From Deinococcus ficus (GTDB lineage Bacteria > Deinococcota > Deinococci > Deinococcales > Deinococcaceae), in NCBI RefSeq assembly GCF_003444775.1, contig NZ_CP021081.1:2423501-2487500 (forward strand): a DNA stretch of 64,000 bases. The letters run 5' to 3'. Under the pieces are notes generated by a model. The model had not been told where the DNA came from and searched no databases. It saw only the letters and a list, made by a program, of their open reading frames with translations. Position numbers and translations under genes: made by a program. Numbering within the stretch: the stretch's first letter is position 1; each line of letters starts with the position of its first letter. This document shows, in pieces, positions 34,828 to 46,412 of the stretch.

Positions 34828-34833
34828 TAATGT
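34828..34833 (+). promoter_or_regulatory. Leaderless -10 of GNAT gene
   Basis: TAATGT, then GAAGC (5 nt), then ATG. Confidence 0.6.
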
Positions 34834-34838
34834 GAAGC

Positions 34839-35441
34839 ATGAGTGAAGTGTCCCCCACAGAGTTGCGCGTCCCCGGGGCACCCCCCATGCCCGAGGTCCT
34901 GCACACCCCCCGCCTGACCCTGCGCATGCCCCGCCCCGAGGACGCCGCCGCCCAGGTCGCCGCCGTCCACGCCTCCCTGCCCGAACTGCACGCCTGGATG
35001 GCCTGGTCGCACGAGCCCCACACCCTGGACCACGCCCGCGCCAACCTGGAACGCGCCCAGGCCGCCTACCGCAGAGGCGAGAACCTGCGCCTGATCATCT
35101 GGAACCGCGACGAGACCGAGATGCTCGGCAGCACCGGCTACCACGCCCTGAACTGGGCCGTGCCCAAGGCCGAGATCGGGTACTGGATCGCCACGCCCCA
35201 CACCGGACGCGGCTACGCCCTGGAAGCCGCCCGGTTCCTGACCGAGTACGGTCTGGACACCCTGGGCCTGCGCCGCATCGAGATCCGCACGGACACCCTC
35301 AACGAGCGCAGCGCCCGCATCCCCCGCCAGCTGGGGTACACGCTGGACGCCACCTTCCGCAACGACGACGTGGCCGCCGACGGCAGCGGCCGCCTACGCG
35401 ACACCTTCGTGTTCAGCGTCACCCGGCAGGCCCCGCCGTGA
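34839..35441 (+). CDS. GNAT N-acetyltransferase (RimJ/RimL type)
   Basis: A 200-residue acetyltransferase related to the ribosomal-protein/spermidine RimJ-RimL group. It opens with the group's LHTPRLTLRMPRPEDA, has the acetyl-CoA region EIGYWIATPHTGRGYALEA (motif A) and the C-terminal NERSARIPRQLGYTLDA. The usual asparagine-serine (NxxS) is present, although the following residue is Ile-Pro rather than the more common Val-Ala. The start is set by the TAATGT leaderless promoter. It overlaps the AraC regulator, so the pair is probably one unit. Confidence 0.9.
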   Translation: MSEVSPTELRVPGAPPMPEVLHTPRLTLRMPRPEDAAAQVAAVHASLPELHAWMAWSHEPHTLDHARANLERAQAAYRRGENLRLIIWNRDETEMLGSTGYHALNWAVPKAEIGYWIATPHTGRGYALEAARFLTEYGLDTLGLRRIEIRTDTLNERSARIPRQLGYTLDATFRNDDVAADGSGRLRDTFVFSVTRQAPP

Positions 35442-36316
35442 CCGCCCGCCCCGCACACCTGGAGGCCAGCCACCGCTGCGGCGCCGGCCTGGTCCTGCAC
35501 GCCAGCTCGGCCGGGTACGCCGCCCACAGCGAAGGCGGCGCGCTGTCCATCAAGACCATGCGCGGCGGCGCGGCGCACTACGCGCTGGGCCGCGCCCGCC
35601 TGCGGGTGGACGACCACCACTACGCCCTGCTGCAGGACGGCCAGCCCTACGCCGTGGAGGTCGCGCCCGACACCGAGTCCTTCTGCCTGTTCTTTGAGCC
35701 GGGCGCCACCCGCGGCCTGTGGCAGCTGGCCCGCACCCGCCCGGACGCGCTGCTGGACCTGCCCGAACTGCCCCCCGCGCCGGACTTCATCCAGCGCAGC
35801 CACCCGCACGATGGGCTGCTCTCGCCGCTGCTGAACACCCTGCGCGCCGGGAACCTTGGCGGCCGCTGGACCGCCGACGAGTGGGACGACCACCTGCTGC
35901 GCGTCCTGACGCGGCTGTACGCCCTGCACACCGCCGCCCTGACCGAGGCCGCGCGCCTCCCCGCCGCCCGGCCCGCCACCCGCCTGGAACTCGCCCGGCG
36001 CCTGCACCGCGCCCGCGACTTCATGGAAGCCGGCCTGCACGAACCGCTGCCGCTGGAGCGCGTGGCGGAGATCGCGCACCTCTCCCCGTACCACTTTCAC
36101 CGCGCGTTCCGGAACCTGTTCCGGGAAACGCCCGCGCAGTACGTCACCCGTCGGCGCCTGGAAACCGCGCGGCACCTGCTGCGCACCACCGCCCTCAGCG
36201 TGCTGGACATCAGCCTGGCGGTGGGGTTCCAGACCCCGGAGGCCTTCAGCACCCAGTTCCGCCGCCGGACCGGGCAGCCCCCCAGCGCGTGGCGCGGCGC
36301 AACTCCGCAAGACTGA
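35438..36316 (+). CDS. AraC-family transcriptional regulator
   Basis: A 292-residue regulator. The N-terminal ~180 residues form a cupin-like sensing domain (GGAAHYALGRARLRVDDHHY). The C-terminal ~100 residues form the double helix-turn-helix: LERVAEIAHLSPYHFHRAFR and VLDISLAVGFQTPEAFSTQF. The GTG start overlaps the GNAT stop (GTGA). The ligand and targets are unknown; the coupled acetyltransferase is the obvious candidate partner. Confidence 0.93.
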   Translation: MTARPAHLEASHRCGAGLVLHASSAGYAAHSEGGALSIKTMRGGAAHYALGRARLRVDDHHYALLQDGQPYAVEVAPDTESFCLFFEPGATRGLWQLARTRPDALLDLPELPPAPDFIQRSHPHDGLLSPLLNTLRAGNLGGRWTADEWDDHLLRVLTRLYALHTAALTEAARLPAARPATRLELARRLHRARDFMEAGLHEPLPLERVAEIAHLSPYHFHRAFRNLFRETPAQYVTRRRLETARHLLRTTALSVLDISLAVGFQTPEAFSTQFRRRTGQPPSAWRGATPQD

Positions 36317-36356
36317 GCAGGCGCCCCGCCCGGGAGCCCGCTACGCTGCGGGCACC

Positions 36357-37010
36357 ATGGAAGAACTGCTGAACGACCTCCGCACCGGCAACCTGGACGC
36401 CGCGCTGGCCCGCGTGCGCGCCCACCCCACCCTGCTGCATGAGCGGCCCGCGCAGGGCCCCTCTCCCCTGCTGACCAGCGTGTACTACGGGCACGCAGAG
36501 CTGGGCCGCGCGCTGGTCGCCGAGGGCGCCGTGCCGGACCTGTTCGAGGCGAGCGCGCTGGGGCTCCCGGACCACGTGCAGGCCCACCTGGACGCCCACC
36601 CGGACACCGTGAACGCCTACGGCGCCGACGGCTTCCAGCCGCTGGGCCTGGCGTGCTTCTTCGGGCACGCGGCCGTGGCGGGGCTGCTGCTCACCCGCGG
36701 CGCGGACGTGAACAGCCCGTCGCGCAACGCGCAGCAGGTCCGGCCGCTGCATTCCGCCGTGGCCGGCGGGCATCTGGAGATCACCCACGCCCTGCTGGAC
36801 CGCGGCGCCGACGTGAACGCCATACAGGAAGGCGGGTTCACGCCGCTGCACTCGGCCGCGCAGAACGGGCAGCCGGAGATGGTCACGCTGCTGCTGAACG
36901 CCGGCGCGGACCCCGCCGCCCGCACCGCGGAGGGGCTCACCCCCGCCGACCACGCCCGCAGGGCCGGACACGAGACGCTGGCCCTGGACCTGGACGCCCG
37001 CGCCCGGTGA
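36357..37010 (+). CDS. Ankyrin-repeat protein
   Basis: A 217-residue, all-helical repeat protein with about five ankyrin units, clearest at residues ~85-115 ([20 protein letters not shown]), ~120-150 ([20 protein letters not shown]) and ~155-185 ([20 protein letters not shown]). No signal peptide. TACGCT lies 9 nt before the ATG, giving at most a very short leader. A binding or scaffold role is inferred from the fold only. It ends 3 nt before the convergent argB stop. Confidence 0.93.
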   Translation: MEELLNDLRTGNLDAALARVRAHPTLLHERPAQGPSPLLTSVYYGHAELGRALVAEGAVPDLFEASALGLPDHVQAHLDAHPDTVNAYGADGFQPLGLACFFGHAAVAGLLLTRGADVNSPSRNAQQVRPLHSAVAGGHLEITHALLDRGADVNAIQEGGFTPLHSAAQNGQPEMVTLLLNAGADPAARTAEGLTPADHARRAGHETLALDLDARAR

Positions 37011-37013
37011 CCG

Positions 37014-37763
37014 TCAGGCCGTGATGCGCGTGCCGGCCTCACCGCGCGCCGCGGCCTCCAGCACGCCCGCCCCCATGCCGCTGGCGATCGTGGCAAAGGG
37101 CGCGCCGCGGTCCAGGGCGTCCAGCGCGGCCTGCACCTTGGGAATCATGCCCCTGGCGATCCAGCCGGCCTGAATCCCCTCCTGCACCTCGGCACGGGTG
37201 AGGTGCGCGGCGCGGCTGGCGGGGTCCGGGTAGGCGCGGTACACGCCGTCCACGTCCGTCAGGAAGATGATCCCCTCACCCAGCGCGCCCGCCACCGCCC
37301 CGGCGGCCGTATCGGCGTTCACGTTCAGCGCCTGCCCGTCCGCGCCCACCGCCACGGACGCGATGACCGGCGTGAGGCCCGCGCCGACCAGCGTGCGCAG
37401 CAGCGCCGCGTTCACGCCGGTCACGCGGCCCACCCGGCCCAGCGCCGGGTCCAGCACCTCGGCGGTGAGCAGGGCGCTGTCCCGCCCGGTCAGGCCGACC
37501 GCCTGTCCCACCTCCTGGCTCAGCGCCTTGTTCAGGGCGCTCAGGGCCATCTCCACCACGTCCATCGCTTCGGGCGGCGTGACCCGCAGGCCCGCGCGGA
37601 ACTCGCTGGGCACGCCCCGCGCCGTCAGTTCCCGCTCGATCACCGGGCCGCCGCCGTGCACCACCACGACCGGCATCAGGGCGCGCAGCGCGGCGATCTC
37701 GGCCGCCACGGCGCGGCGCAGTTCCAGGCTTTTCATGGCATTCCCGCCGTACTTGACGATCAC
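37014..37763 (-). CDS. argB: Acetylglutamate kinase
   Basis: A 249-residue amino-acid kinase, second step of arginine synthesis (N-acetylglutamate to its phosphate). [10 protein letters not shown] (P-loop-like), [35 protein letters not shown] and FLTDVDGVY are the family motifs. GTG start with TACACT 7 nt upstream (leaderless). No other arg genes are nearby. Confidence 0.95.
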   Translation of the reverse strand: MIVKYGGNAMKSLELRRAVAAEIAALRALMPVVVVHGGGPVIERELTARGVPSEFRAGLRVTPPEAMDVVEMALSALNKALSQEVGQAVGLTGRDSALLTAEVLDPALGRVGRVTGVNAALLRTLVGAGLTPVIASVAVGADGQALNVNADTAAGAVAGALGEGIIFLTDVDGVYRAYPDPASRAAHLTRAEVQEGIQAGWIARGMIPKVQAALDALDRGAPFATIASGMGAGVLEAAARGEAGTRITA

Positions 37764-37770
37764 GCCCGGC

Positions 37771-37776
37771 AGTGTA
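37771..37776 (-). promoter_or_regulatory. Leaderless -10 of argB
   Basis: TACACT, then GCCGGGC (7 nt), then GTG. Confidence 0.7.
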
Positions 37777-37808
37777 CCGGGCGCGGGGGCAGGCGGGTCA
37801 GGTCACGT

Positions 37809-38327
37809 TCAGGACGCGAGCCGCGCGGCCTTCTCGGAGACCGGTTCGGGCGTCAGCGCCGGCTGGCTGGGCGTCAGGGACTTGGCGTACCAGGTCATGA
37901 CCGGTCTGGCGTCCATGGTGAACACGTACCCCAGCCGCTCCCAGAAGCGCGCCCCGCGCGGGTTCTCGCCCAGCACGCCCGCCAGGATGCGCTGCGTGCC
38001 GGCCGGCAGGCGCCGCTCCAGGTTGCGGGCCGCCTGCTCCCCCAGGCCCTGCGACTGCCGGTCCTGCCGGATCAGCAGCAGGTTCAGGGTCACGTCGCCG
38101 GCCTCGGGGAAATTCAGCTTGTAGTCCAGGCTGCCGATCAGGTCCCCGGCGTCGTCCCGGAGCAGTTCCAGGCGGCGCCGGGGATCCATCAGGGCGATCT
38201 GCACGTCCTGCTGCACTTCCTGCAGCGTGGGCACAGCATTTCCGAGCAGTTCGAAGTAACCGGGGGCGGCGCAGTACAGCGAGTGGAGCAGCGGCGCGTC
38301 AGGCAGCGCCAGCGGCGAAACGTTCAA
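37809..38327 (-). CDS. GNAT family N-acetyltransferase (TTG start)
   Basis: A 172-residue GNAT protein. Acetyl-CoA-binding region [20 protein letters not shown] (motif A) and a C-terminal [15 protein letters not shown]. Similar to a broad clade of stand-alone bacterial GNATs; the substrate is unknown. The TTG at 38327 ([12 protein letters not shown]) is chosen because GGGAGG lies 6 nt upstream; the frame is open for 16 codons further without an SD. It lies 45 nt downstream of argB's promoter region and in the same orientation as argB. Confidence 0.88.
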   Translation of the reverse strand: MNVSPLALPDAPLLHSLYCAAPGYFELLGNAVPTLQEVQQDVQIALMDPRRRLELLRDDAGDLIGSLDYKLNFPEAGDVTLNLLLIRQDRQSQGLGEQAARNLERRLPAGTQRILAGVLGENPRGARFWERLGYVFTMDARPVMTWYAKSLTPSQPALTPEPVSEKAARLAS

Positions 38328-38582
38328 GATGATCCTCCCGTCCGGGGGACACTGTGGGCCGCCAGGAACACGCACGAGGCTCCCAGGCCGTGTACAGCAT
38401 GCGTCCCCACACTGATGCCGGACCCCCTCACGATACCCCCCCGGCGATCATCTACAAGTCAGACTCCCCCACCCACAGGTTGAGCATCGGTTCACCCTAA
38501 GAGGGAATCAAGGCGGTATGGTCCCCACCCCCTCTCCCCACCGGCCGCCGCAGGTGCGGCCCCGCCCAAGCCAGCGCGTCTT
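38328..38582. other. Intergenic region
   Basis: About 255 nt between divergent genes. Apart from the SD of the GNAT gene and the promoter of the DUF2726 gene, I see no gene, repeat or hairpin of note. Confidence 0.5.
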
Positions 38583-38588
38583 TACAGT
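38583..38588 (+). promoter_or_regulatory. Leaderless -10 of DUF2726 gene
   Basis: TACAGT, then GACCC (5 nt), then ATG. Confidence 0.6.
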
Positions 38589-38593
38589 GACCC

Positions 38594-39088
38594 ATGCCCC
38601 TCGGATGCCTCGCGGCCCTGTTCGGAGTCAGGGACCAGCCCACGCCCGCCCCGCCGGCCCGGACCGTGCCGGACGCCCTGCCGGTGGAGGTCAAACGGTA
38701 CTTCTTCAGCCGCGACGAGAACGCCGTGTTCCGCGCGCTGGAGCAGGCCCTGACCGGCACGCCTTACCGGGTGTTCCCGAACGTGCGCCTGTCGGACCTG
38801 TTCCGCATCACTGAGAAGGACAGGGCCGCCTACAGCGCCGCGCGCGGCCGCCTGAAGGACCGGCACGTGGACTTCCTGATCGTGGACGCCGCGCAGGACC
38901 ACCGCCCGGTGCTCGCCATCGAACTGGACGGCGCCTCGCACGGGCGGGAACGGCAGCAGCACAGCGACGCCGTGAAGGACGTGATCTTCCGCTCGGCCGG
39001 CCTGCCGCTGGTGCGGCTGCCTTCCCGGGCATACAGCGCGCCGGACCTCCGGGCGCGCCTGCGGACCCACCTGACGCTGCCCGACTGA
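38594..39088 (+). CDS. DUF2726 protein (nuclease-like fold)
   Basis: A 164-residue soluble protein whose C-terminal two thirds match DUF2726: YFFSRDENAVFRALEQAL, VFPNVRLSDLF, HVDFLIVDAA and VLAIELDGASHG, then residues RLPSRAYS. The D-(E)xD pattern resembles a PD-(D/E)xK-type core, and the domain is related to the very short patch repair/topoisomerase-associated nuclease group. Activity unproven. The ATG is set by the leaderless promoter. Confidence 0.85.
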   Translation: MPLGCLAALFGVRDQPTPAPPARTVPDALPVEVKRYFFSRDENAVFRALEQALTGTPYRVFPNVRLSDLFRITEKDRAAYSAARGRLKDRHVDFLIVDAAQDHRPVLAIELDGASHGRERQQHSDAVKDVIFRSAGLPLVRLPSRAYSAPDLRARLRTHLTLPD

Positions 39089-39091
39089 AGC

Positions 39092-39123
39092 GGGCGGGGC
39101 GGGGGCATATCCCCGTCCCGCCC
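39092..39123. terminator. Convergent hairpin DUF2726/pheT
   Basis: A GGGCGGG/CCCGCCC stem extended by GGGG/CCCC around loop GCATAT. No strong T tract. Confidence 0.6.
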
Positions 39124-39136
39124 ATTCAAGCTGAAG

Positions 39137-41598
39137 TTACTTCTCGCGGATGCTCCAGCCCTGCGCCTTCACGGCCGCGATCAGGCGGTCCATGACCGGG
39201 TCCACGTCATCGTCCGTCAGGGTCCGCGCGCCGCGGAACACCAGGCGCACCGCCACGCTGCGGTTCCCCGCCCCGACCTGCTCGCCCTGGTACACGTCGA
39301 AGGGCTCCACGCTCGCCAGCAGTGCCCCGGCCTCCTGTTGCAGCAGGGTCGCCACCTCGCCGTAACTCACGCCGGCGGGCGTGATGACCGCCAGGTCCCG
39401 CCACGCGGCCGGCGCGCGGCTGGGGTCCCGGAACGCCCACTCGCGGCCCGGCAGGGGCAGCGCGGCCTCCATGACGAACGTGTCGCCCTTCAGGCCGAAC
39501 TCCTGCGCGATCTCCGGGTGCAGCGCGCCCAGCCAGCCGACCTGCACGCCGTTCCACACCACGGCGCCCGCGATGCCCGGGTGCAGCGCGGCGGGCACGT
39601 CCGCACCGCGCAGCTGCTGCAGCTCGAAACCCGCGCCCAGCGTGGCCGCCACGGCCTCCACCAGCCCTTTGAACACGCTGAAGTTCCCCTTCACGCCCGG
39701 CTGGTGCGTGGGCGCCGCCAGGTCGCCGCGCATCAGCAGGCCCAGGCGCTCGGCCTCGCCACTCGCGGGGAAGATGCGGCCCAGTTCGAACAGCAGCACC
39801 CGTTCGCCTTTGGCGTGCACCTGAGCGGCCTTCAGGAGGCTGGGGTACAGCGCGGTGCGCAGCCCGGTGCGGTCGGTGGTCATGGGGTTGCGGAGTTTCA
39901 CGCCGGGCGCCTCGGTGCGGGCCCTGCCGGCCTCCTCGTCGCTGGTGAAGGTGTAGGTCACGACCTCCTGGAAGCCCAGGCCCGCCAGGGTGCGCCGCAG
40001 CGTGCCGCGCGCCTCGCTGGCCGCCGAGGCGCCCAGGTTGCTCTCGTGCACGCGCAGGGTGGGCAGCGTCTCGGGCAGGGCGGCGTACCCGTGCAGGCGC
40101 GCGACCTCCTCGGCGAGGTCCTGCCAGATCAGCAGGTCCACCCGCCAGCTGGGCGGCACCACGGTCAGCGTGTCGCCCTCGCCGGTCACGCGGCAGCCCA
40201 GGCGCGTGAGGATGCCCTGCATCTCGGCGGTGGGAATGTCCATGCCCAGCAGCGCCCGGACCTGCGTGCCGGTCACGGTGATCTCGCCGGGCACGTCCGG
40301 GGTGCCCACCAGCGTCTGCCCGGCCTCGGGCGTGCCGCCGCCGTGAGCGCGCAGCAGTTCGGCCACGCGCACCGCGGCTTTCGGCGCGAGCAGAGGGTCC
40401 ACGCCGCGCTCGAAGCGGTACACGGCGTCCGTCTTCAGGCCCAGGCGGGTGCTGGTCAGGCGCAGCAGGACCGGGTCGAAGTGCGCGGACTCGATCACCA
40501 CGTCCCGGGTGTCGGCCCTGACGTGCCCGTGGTCCCCGCCGACGATCCCGGCGATGCCCAGCACGTGCGTGCCCGGCTTGGGTTCCTTCATGCTGTCAAA
40601 GGCGTCCGCGACGGTGGGCACCGGCTCGTCGGTCAGGCCGCCGTCCAGGATCAGCAGGTCCTCCGGGCCGACCTGGTGGGTGTTCCCCAGCAGGTCCTTC
40701 ACGCTCTCCCCTTCGCGCAGGCCGAACGCGACCACGACCGTGTCGTTCAGGACGTCGCGGCGGTCGTACAGCGCGGTCGGCTGCCCGAGTTCCAGCATCA
40801 CGTAGTTGCTGGTGTCCACGATCAGGTCGATGCTGCGCATGCCGCTCAAACTCACGCGGCGCTGCATCCACAGCGGCGCCGGGCCGTTCTGCACGCCACT
40901 CACCGCGCGGGCCGCGAAGTGATCGCATCCGAAGCGCAGTTTTTTCGCCGGATCACGGTCCAGCGTGCGGCCCCTGTCCGGCAGGCTCACGCGGATCTCG
41001 CCGGCCTGGGTGGGCGGGGCGGGCATGGCGGGTTCCTTCACTTCCAGGTTCAGGTACGCCGCCACGTCCCGCGCGAGACCCAGGGCGCTCAGCACGTCCG
41101 CGCGGTTCGGGGTGACCTCCACGTCCAGCACCTGATCCGCCGCCCACAGCTCTGCCATGGGCGTGCCGGGCGCCGCGGTGCCCGCGGGGAAGGTCAGGAT
41201 GCCGGCGCTGGCCTCCCCGATCCCCAGTTCCTTCGCGCTGGCGCACATGCCCCACGACTCCACGCCCTGCATGACCCGTGCGCCGTACTCCATCCCGCCC
41301 AGCGTGGTGCCGGGCGTGACCAGCGCCACCATCGTCCCGGCGGGCAGGCCCACCGCGTTCGGCGCGCCGCTCGCCACGGTCTTCACGCCGCGGGCACCGG
41401 TGTCCAGCGTGAGTTTCGTCAGCTGCGTGCCTTCCATCGGCTCGGCCGCCTGCACCGCCGCCAGAATCACGCCCTCCACCGGCGCGGGCACGTCGTCCAC
41501 GCCCTCCAGCGGCAGGCCCAGATGGGCGAACACCGGTTCCAGGTCGGTCACGGGCGGCAGGGCGGGGATCAGTTCCTTCAACCACGAGTACGGCAGTT

Positions 41599-41602
<4 letters not shown>
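39137..41602 (-). CDS. pheT: Phenylalanyl-tRNA synthetase beta subunit
   Basis: An 821-residue beta subunit of the (alpha-beta)2 enzyme charging tRNA-Phe. It starts MKLPYSWLKELIPALPP. Domains in order: tRNA-binding OB fold (~45-155), B3/B4 editing domain (~210-390), B5 (~400-470), synthetase-like core (~490-690) and the C-terminal FDX-ACB anticodon domain (~725-821, ending VMDRLIAAVKAQGWSI). The ATG overlaps the stop of the intervening Nudix gene by 4 nt. Confidence 0.97.
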
Positions 41603-43178
<1,576 letters not shown>

Positions 43179-43183
43179 GGTTC

Positions 43184-43189
43184 AGGGTA
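43184..43189 (-). promoter_or_regulatory. pheST leader promoter (-10)
   Basis: TACCCT, then GAACCGC (7 nt), then the leader ATG. Confidence 0.65.
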
Positions 43190-43248
43190 GCAGACGCCGG
43201 GCGGGGTGTGAAATTTGTTGACGTGCGCCTGACGGCCCGCACGGCACA

Positions 43249-44595
43249 ATGCGGCCCGTGCAGACAAGTCATGGCAGGTGGGCGCGCGGCGCCCTGACGG
43301 TGTCGTTGGTCCTGGGGCTCACGGCGTGCGGGCAGCCGCCGGCGGGCGGCGCGGCCCTCTCGGCGCAGGTGGCGGCCGGCGAGCCGATGCTGAACGAGGT
43401 GTACTACGACTCGGTCAGCACGGACACGGGCACCTTCATCGAGCTGAAAGGCCCGGCCGGCAAGAGCCTGAGCGGGTACACCCTGGCGGCCTTCGACACG
43501 GCGGGCACGCAGTACCGCACGGTCACGCTGTCGGGCAGCATTCCGGCCAGCGGGTACTTCGTGGTGGCGCAGGACACCACCGTCCCGAACCGGACCCTGG
43601 TGAACAGCGGCACCGACCTGAACAACGGCAGCGCCAGCCTGCGCCTGCTGAAGTCCGGCGCGGTCATCGACGCGCTGGCGTACGGCACGCCCACCAGCGG
43701 CCGGGGCGAGGGCAGCCCCGCCCCGACGACCGGGGCGGGCAGCGCCCTGGCGCGCGTGCCGGACGGGCAGGACACGAACGTGAACAGCGCCGACTTCCGC
43801 GTGCAGGCCGCGACACCGGGCGCCAGTAACGGCGGCAGCGGGGGCGGCGGGGGCACCACCGGGAAGAAGGTGCTGTTCGACCTGACGAAGGCCGAGGACG
43901 CCGGAAACGCCGACTGGCGCATCGACGGCGCGTACAGCGATTACGCCGCGGCGCTGCGCGGCCTGGGGTACACCGTGGGCAGCCTGACCGGCACGGGCAT
44001 CACGTCCACGGGCCTGTCGGGCGCGGCGGTGCTGGTGATCCCCGAACCCCAGTCGCCCTTCAGCGACACGGAACGCGCGGCCATTCAGGCGTTCGTGCAG
44101 GGGGGCGGCGGGGTGTTCATGATCACGGACCACCGCGTCAGCGACCGCAACAACAACGGCTGGGACAGCCCGGAAGTGTTCGACGGCTGGGACGGCAGCA
44201 CGCCCGCCAGCGTGAGCGGCGCGTACCAGGCGAGCCTGAACAGCGACGTGATCTTCGGGCTGAACGCGTCGTTTAACAGCTCCTTCAGTGACCCGGTGTA
44301 CACCGCCACGCCGCTGACCACGCACCCGATCCTGAACGGCGTGAGCAGCGCGGGCGTGTACGTGGGCACCAGCGTGGACGTGCTGGCCGGCACCGCCCTG
44401 ATGGGCACGGGCGGCAAGACGTACCTCGCCGTGAACAGCGTGGGTGCGGGCCGCGTGGCGATGTGGGGCGACAGCAGCACCTTCGGGGACAACACGTACT
44501 CGGACGGCAGCACCGGCACGTACAACAACTGGCCCAACCTGAGCAACGCCGCGCTGGGCAAGAACGTGGTGCGCTGGCTGGCCGGCGACCTGTAA
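43249..44595 (+). CDS. Lipoprotein with lamin-tail and GATase-like domains
   Basis: A 448-residue exported protein. The lipoprotein signal ends LVLGLTACGQP (lipobox LTAC). Domain 1 (residues ~45-190, PMLNEVYYDSVSTDTGTFIE) is a lamin-tail (LTD) fold. A Gly-rich linker (GGSGGGGGTTG, ~197-208) leads to domain 2 (~210-445; KKVLFDLTKAEDAG, VLVIPEPQSPFSDTERAAI, GGGGVFMITDHR), like class I glutamine amidotransferase/DUF4350 folds without an evident catalytic triad. Start ATG 43249; GTG 43258 is an alternative and lies 7 nt after CACAAT. Function unknown, envelope-located. Confidence 0.88.
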   Translation: MRPVQTSHGRWARGALTVSLVLGLTACGQPPAGGAALSAQVAAGEPMLNEVYYDSVSTDTGTFIELKGPAGKSLSGYTLAAFDTAGTQYRTVTLSGSIPASGYFVVAQDTTVPNRTLVNSGTDLNNGSASLRLLKSGAVIDALAYGTPTSGRGEGSPAPTTGAGSALARVPDGQDTNVNSADFRVQAATPGASNGGSGGGGGTTGKKVLFDLTKAEDAGNADWRIDGAYSDYAAALRGLGYTVGSLTGTGITSTGLSGAAVLVIPEPQSPFSDTERAAIQAFVQGGGGVFMITDHRVSDRNNNGWDSPEVFDGWDGSTPASVSGAYQASLNSDVIFGLNASFNSSFSDPVYTATPLTTHPILNGVSSAGVYVGTSVDVLAGTALMGTGGKTYLAVNSVGAGRVAMWGDSSTFGDNTYSDGSTGTYNNWPNLSNAALGKNVVRWLAGDL

Positions 44596-44610
44596 GGCCA
44601 AACAAGGAAG

Positions 44611-44635
44611 CGGCCCCAGCGGATGTCCGGGGCCG
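44611..44635 (+). terminator. Hairpin after lipoprotein gene
   Basis: A 7-bp stem CGGCCCC/GGGGCCG, then ACTGCTTTC. Lies between convergent genes. Confidence 0.6.
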
Positions 44636-44655
44636 ACTGCTTTCAGTCCTGGCGC

Positions 44656-45807
44656 CTAGGTGCGCCGACGGTCCAGCAGCGGCGCAAGCTGCGCGTCGAA
44701 GCGGGCCAGCACCGGGCCGATCAGGGCCGTGAGCAGCACGTACACCGCCGCGAGCGGCCCCAGCACGGGCGTGAGCCCGGCCCCCAGCCCGGCGATCAGG
44801 ATGCTGAACTCCCCGCGGGGAATCAGGGTGGTGCCGGCGCGGTAGCGGCCGCGGGTCTGCACGCCGGCGCGGGCAGCGCCGGTCCAGCCCACCCAGAACT
44901 TGGTGGCGCCGGTCAGCACGGCCAGAATCAGGGCGGGCACGATCACGTCCGGCACGCGCCCCAGGTCCAGTTGCAGGCCGAACAGCACGAAGAACACCGC
45001 GGCGAACAGGTCGCGCAGCGGCTCGATCTGGTGCCGGGCGCGTTCGGCGACCGGGCCGGACAGCGCGATGCCCACCAGGAACGCGCCGATGGCGGCGCTG
45101 ACCTTCAGCAGGTCCGCGGCGCCGGCCACGATCAGCACCAGGCCCAGCACGCCCAGCAGCAGCGCCTCGTCGCTGTCCACGTTCATCACGCGGGACAGGG
45201 TGTCGCCGTAGCGCATGGCGAGGAAGAACGCCAGGCCGAACGCGGCGAGCGCCACGAACAGGTTCACGCCCACGGCGAGCAGGCTCCCGCCGAGCAGCAG
45301 CGCGGCCATAATGGGCAGGTACACGGCCATCACGATGTCTTCCAGCACGCACACGGCCAGGATGGTGGGCGTCTCGCGGTTCCCGAGGCGGCCCAGGTCC
45401 GAGAGGATCTTGCTGGCGATGCCGCTGGACGTCAGGTACGTGACGCCGCCCAGCAGCGCGGCGCCCAGCGGCGGGAAGCCCAGCAGGACGCCGGCGATCA
45501 GGCCCGGCGTGAAGTTCAGCAGCAGGTCCAGCACGCCCAGTTGCCGGTTGGCGCTGAGGTTGTCGCGCAGTTCCTGGCTGCTGTACTCCAGGCCCAGCGT
45601 GAACAGCAGCAGGATCGCGCCGAGTTCCGCGCCGGTGTGGATGAAGTGCTCCGGGTCCTCGCCCAGGTGCAGCAGCAGTTGCAGCAGGATGCCGGCGATC
45701 AGGTACAGGGGGATGGGGGTAATCCCCAGCCGCCCGGCGGCCCGCCCGCCGAGCGCGAGGACCATGATCACCGTCCCGAGTTCCAGGAACAGCTGGCCTA
45801 TCGGCAC
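44656..45807 (-). CDS. khtU: K+/H+ antiporter, CPA2 family (KhtU-like)
   Basis: A 383-residue membrane exchanger with about 12 helices. CPA2 features: HTGAELGAILLLFTLGLEYS, VTYLTSSGIASKILSDL and the conserved region VCVLEDIVMAVYLP with the acidic pair. It lacks the C-terminal RCK domain, which fits a separate regulatory subunit. GTG start 19 nt after khtT. With KhtT it resembles the Bacillus KhtTU K+ efflux system. Confidence 0.88.
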   Translation of the reverse strand: MPIGQLFLELGTVIMVLALGGRAAGRLGITPIPLYLIAGILLQLLLHLGEDPEHFIHTGAELGAILLLFTLGLEYSSQELRDNLSANRQLGVLDLLLNFTPGLIAGVLLGFPPLGAALLGGVTYLTSSGIASKILSDLGRLGNRETPTILAVCVLEDIVMAVYLPIMAALLLGGSLLAVGVNLFVALAAFGLAFFLAMRYGDTLSRVMNVDSDEALLLGVLGLVLIVAGAADLLKVSAAIGAFLVGIALSGPVAERARHQIEPLRDLFAAVFFVLFGLQLDLGRVPDVIVPALILAVLTGATKFWVGWTGAARAGVQTRGRYRAGTTLIPRGEFSILIAGLGAGLTPVLGPLAAVYVLLTALIGPVLARFDAQLAPLLDRRRT

Positions 45808-45826
45808 GTGGGGCTCCGGGGTGGGC

Positions 45827-46351
45827 TCATCGGGTGGGCCCCGTCCGCAGGGGCGGCGGTTCCACGCTCTCGCCGTTCAGGAGTTTCGCGGCGCGTTTCA
45901 CGCCGTTCGGCGTGCCGACCACCACGATGGTGTCGCCGCCTTGCAGGATGAATTCCGGGCCGGGCGCAGGCACGGCCTGCCCGTCCCGGATAACGGCCAC
46001 GATGCTCGCGCCGGTGCGGGTGCGCATCATGGTCTGGCCCAGCGGCACGCCGGCGTAGGGGCTGCCCGCCTCGAAGGGCAGCCAGTCCATGGCGAGACCC
46101 TCGATGTCCTGCATGGTCTGCGCCATGCGGCGGGTGACGGTGCTGCCGCCGAGCAGGTCGGCGACCACGGCGGACTCGTCCTCGGTCAGGATGACGCTTT
46201 TCTCGGTGGCGTCCGGGTCGTCCTTGGGGGCCACGAAGATCTCGCGCCGGCCGTCGCGGTGCGTGATGACGCCCACGCGTTTGCCGAACCGGCCGTCGAA
46301 GTCGTAACGCATGCCCAGGCCGGGCAGCGCGGTCTCGTCCACTTTCACCAT
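45827..46351 (-). CDS. khtT: Regulatory subunit KhtT-like (RCK_C)
   Basis: A 174-residue cytosolic subunit. The N-terminal part MVKVDETALPGLGMRYDFDG is the KhtT start, followed by HRDGRREIFV. The C-terminal RCK_C domain (residues ~95-160) has GASIVAVIRDGQ and LQGGDTIVVVGTP, where nucleotide would bind. Leaderless promoter TATCCT. Divergent from the CPA1 antiporter across only 61 nt. Confidence 0.88.
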   Translation of the reverse strand: MVKVDETALPGLGMRYDFDGRFGKRVGVITHRDGRREIFVAPKDDPDATEKSVILTEDESAVVADLLGGSTVTRRMAQTMQDIEGLAMDWLPFEAGSPYAGVPLGQTMMRTRTGASIVAVIRDGQAVPAPGPEFILQGGDTIVVVGTPNGVKRAAKLLNGESVEPPPLRTGPTR

Positions 46352-46358
46352 GTCTGAC

Positions 46359-46364
46359 AGGATA
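46359..46364 (-). promoter_or_regulatory. Leaderless -10 of khtT
   Basis: TATCCT, then GTCAGAC (7 nt), then ATG. Confidence 0.65.
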
Positions 46365-46412
46365 GCGGCGTGGCCCCGGGCGGCCCGCGGCGCGGTGTGA
46401 GAGCATCAGGGG

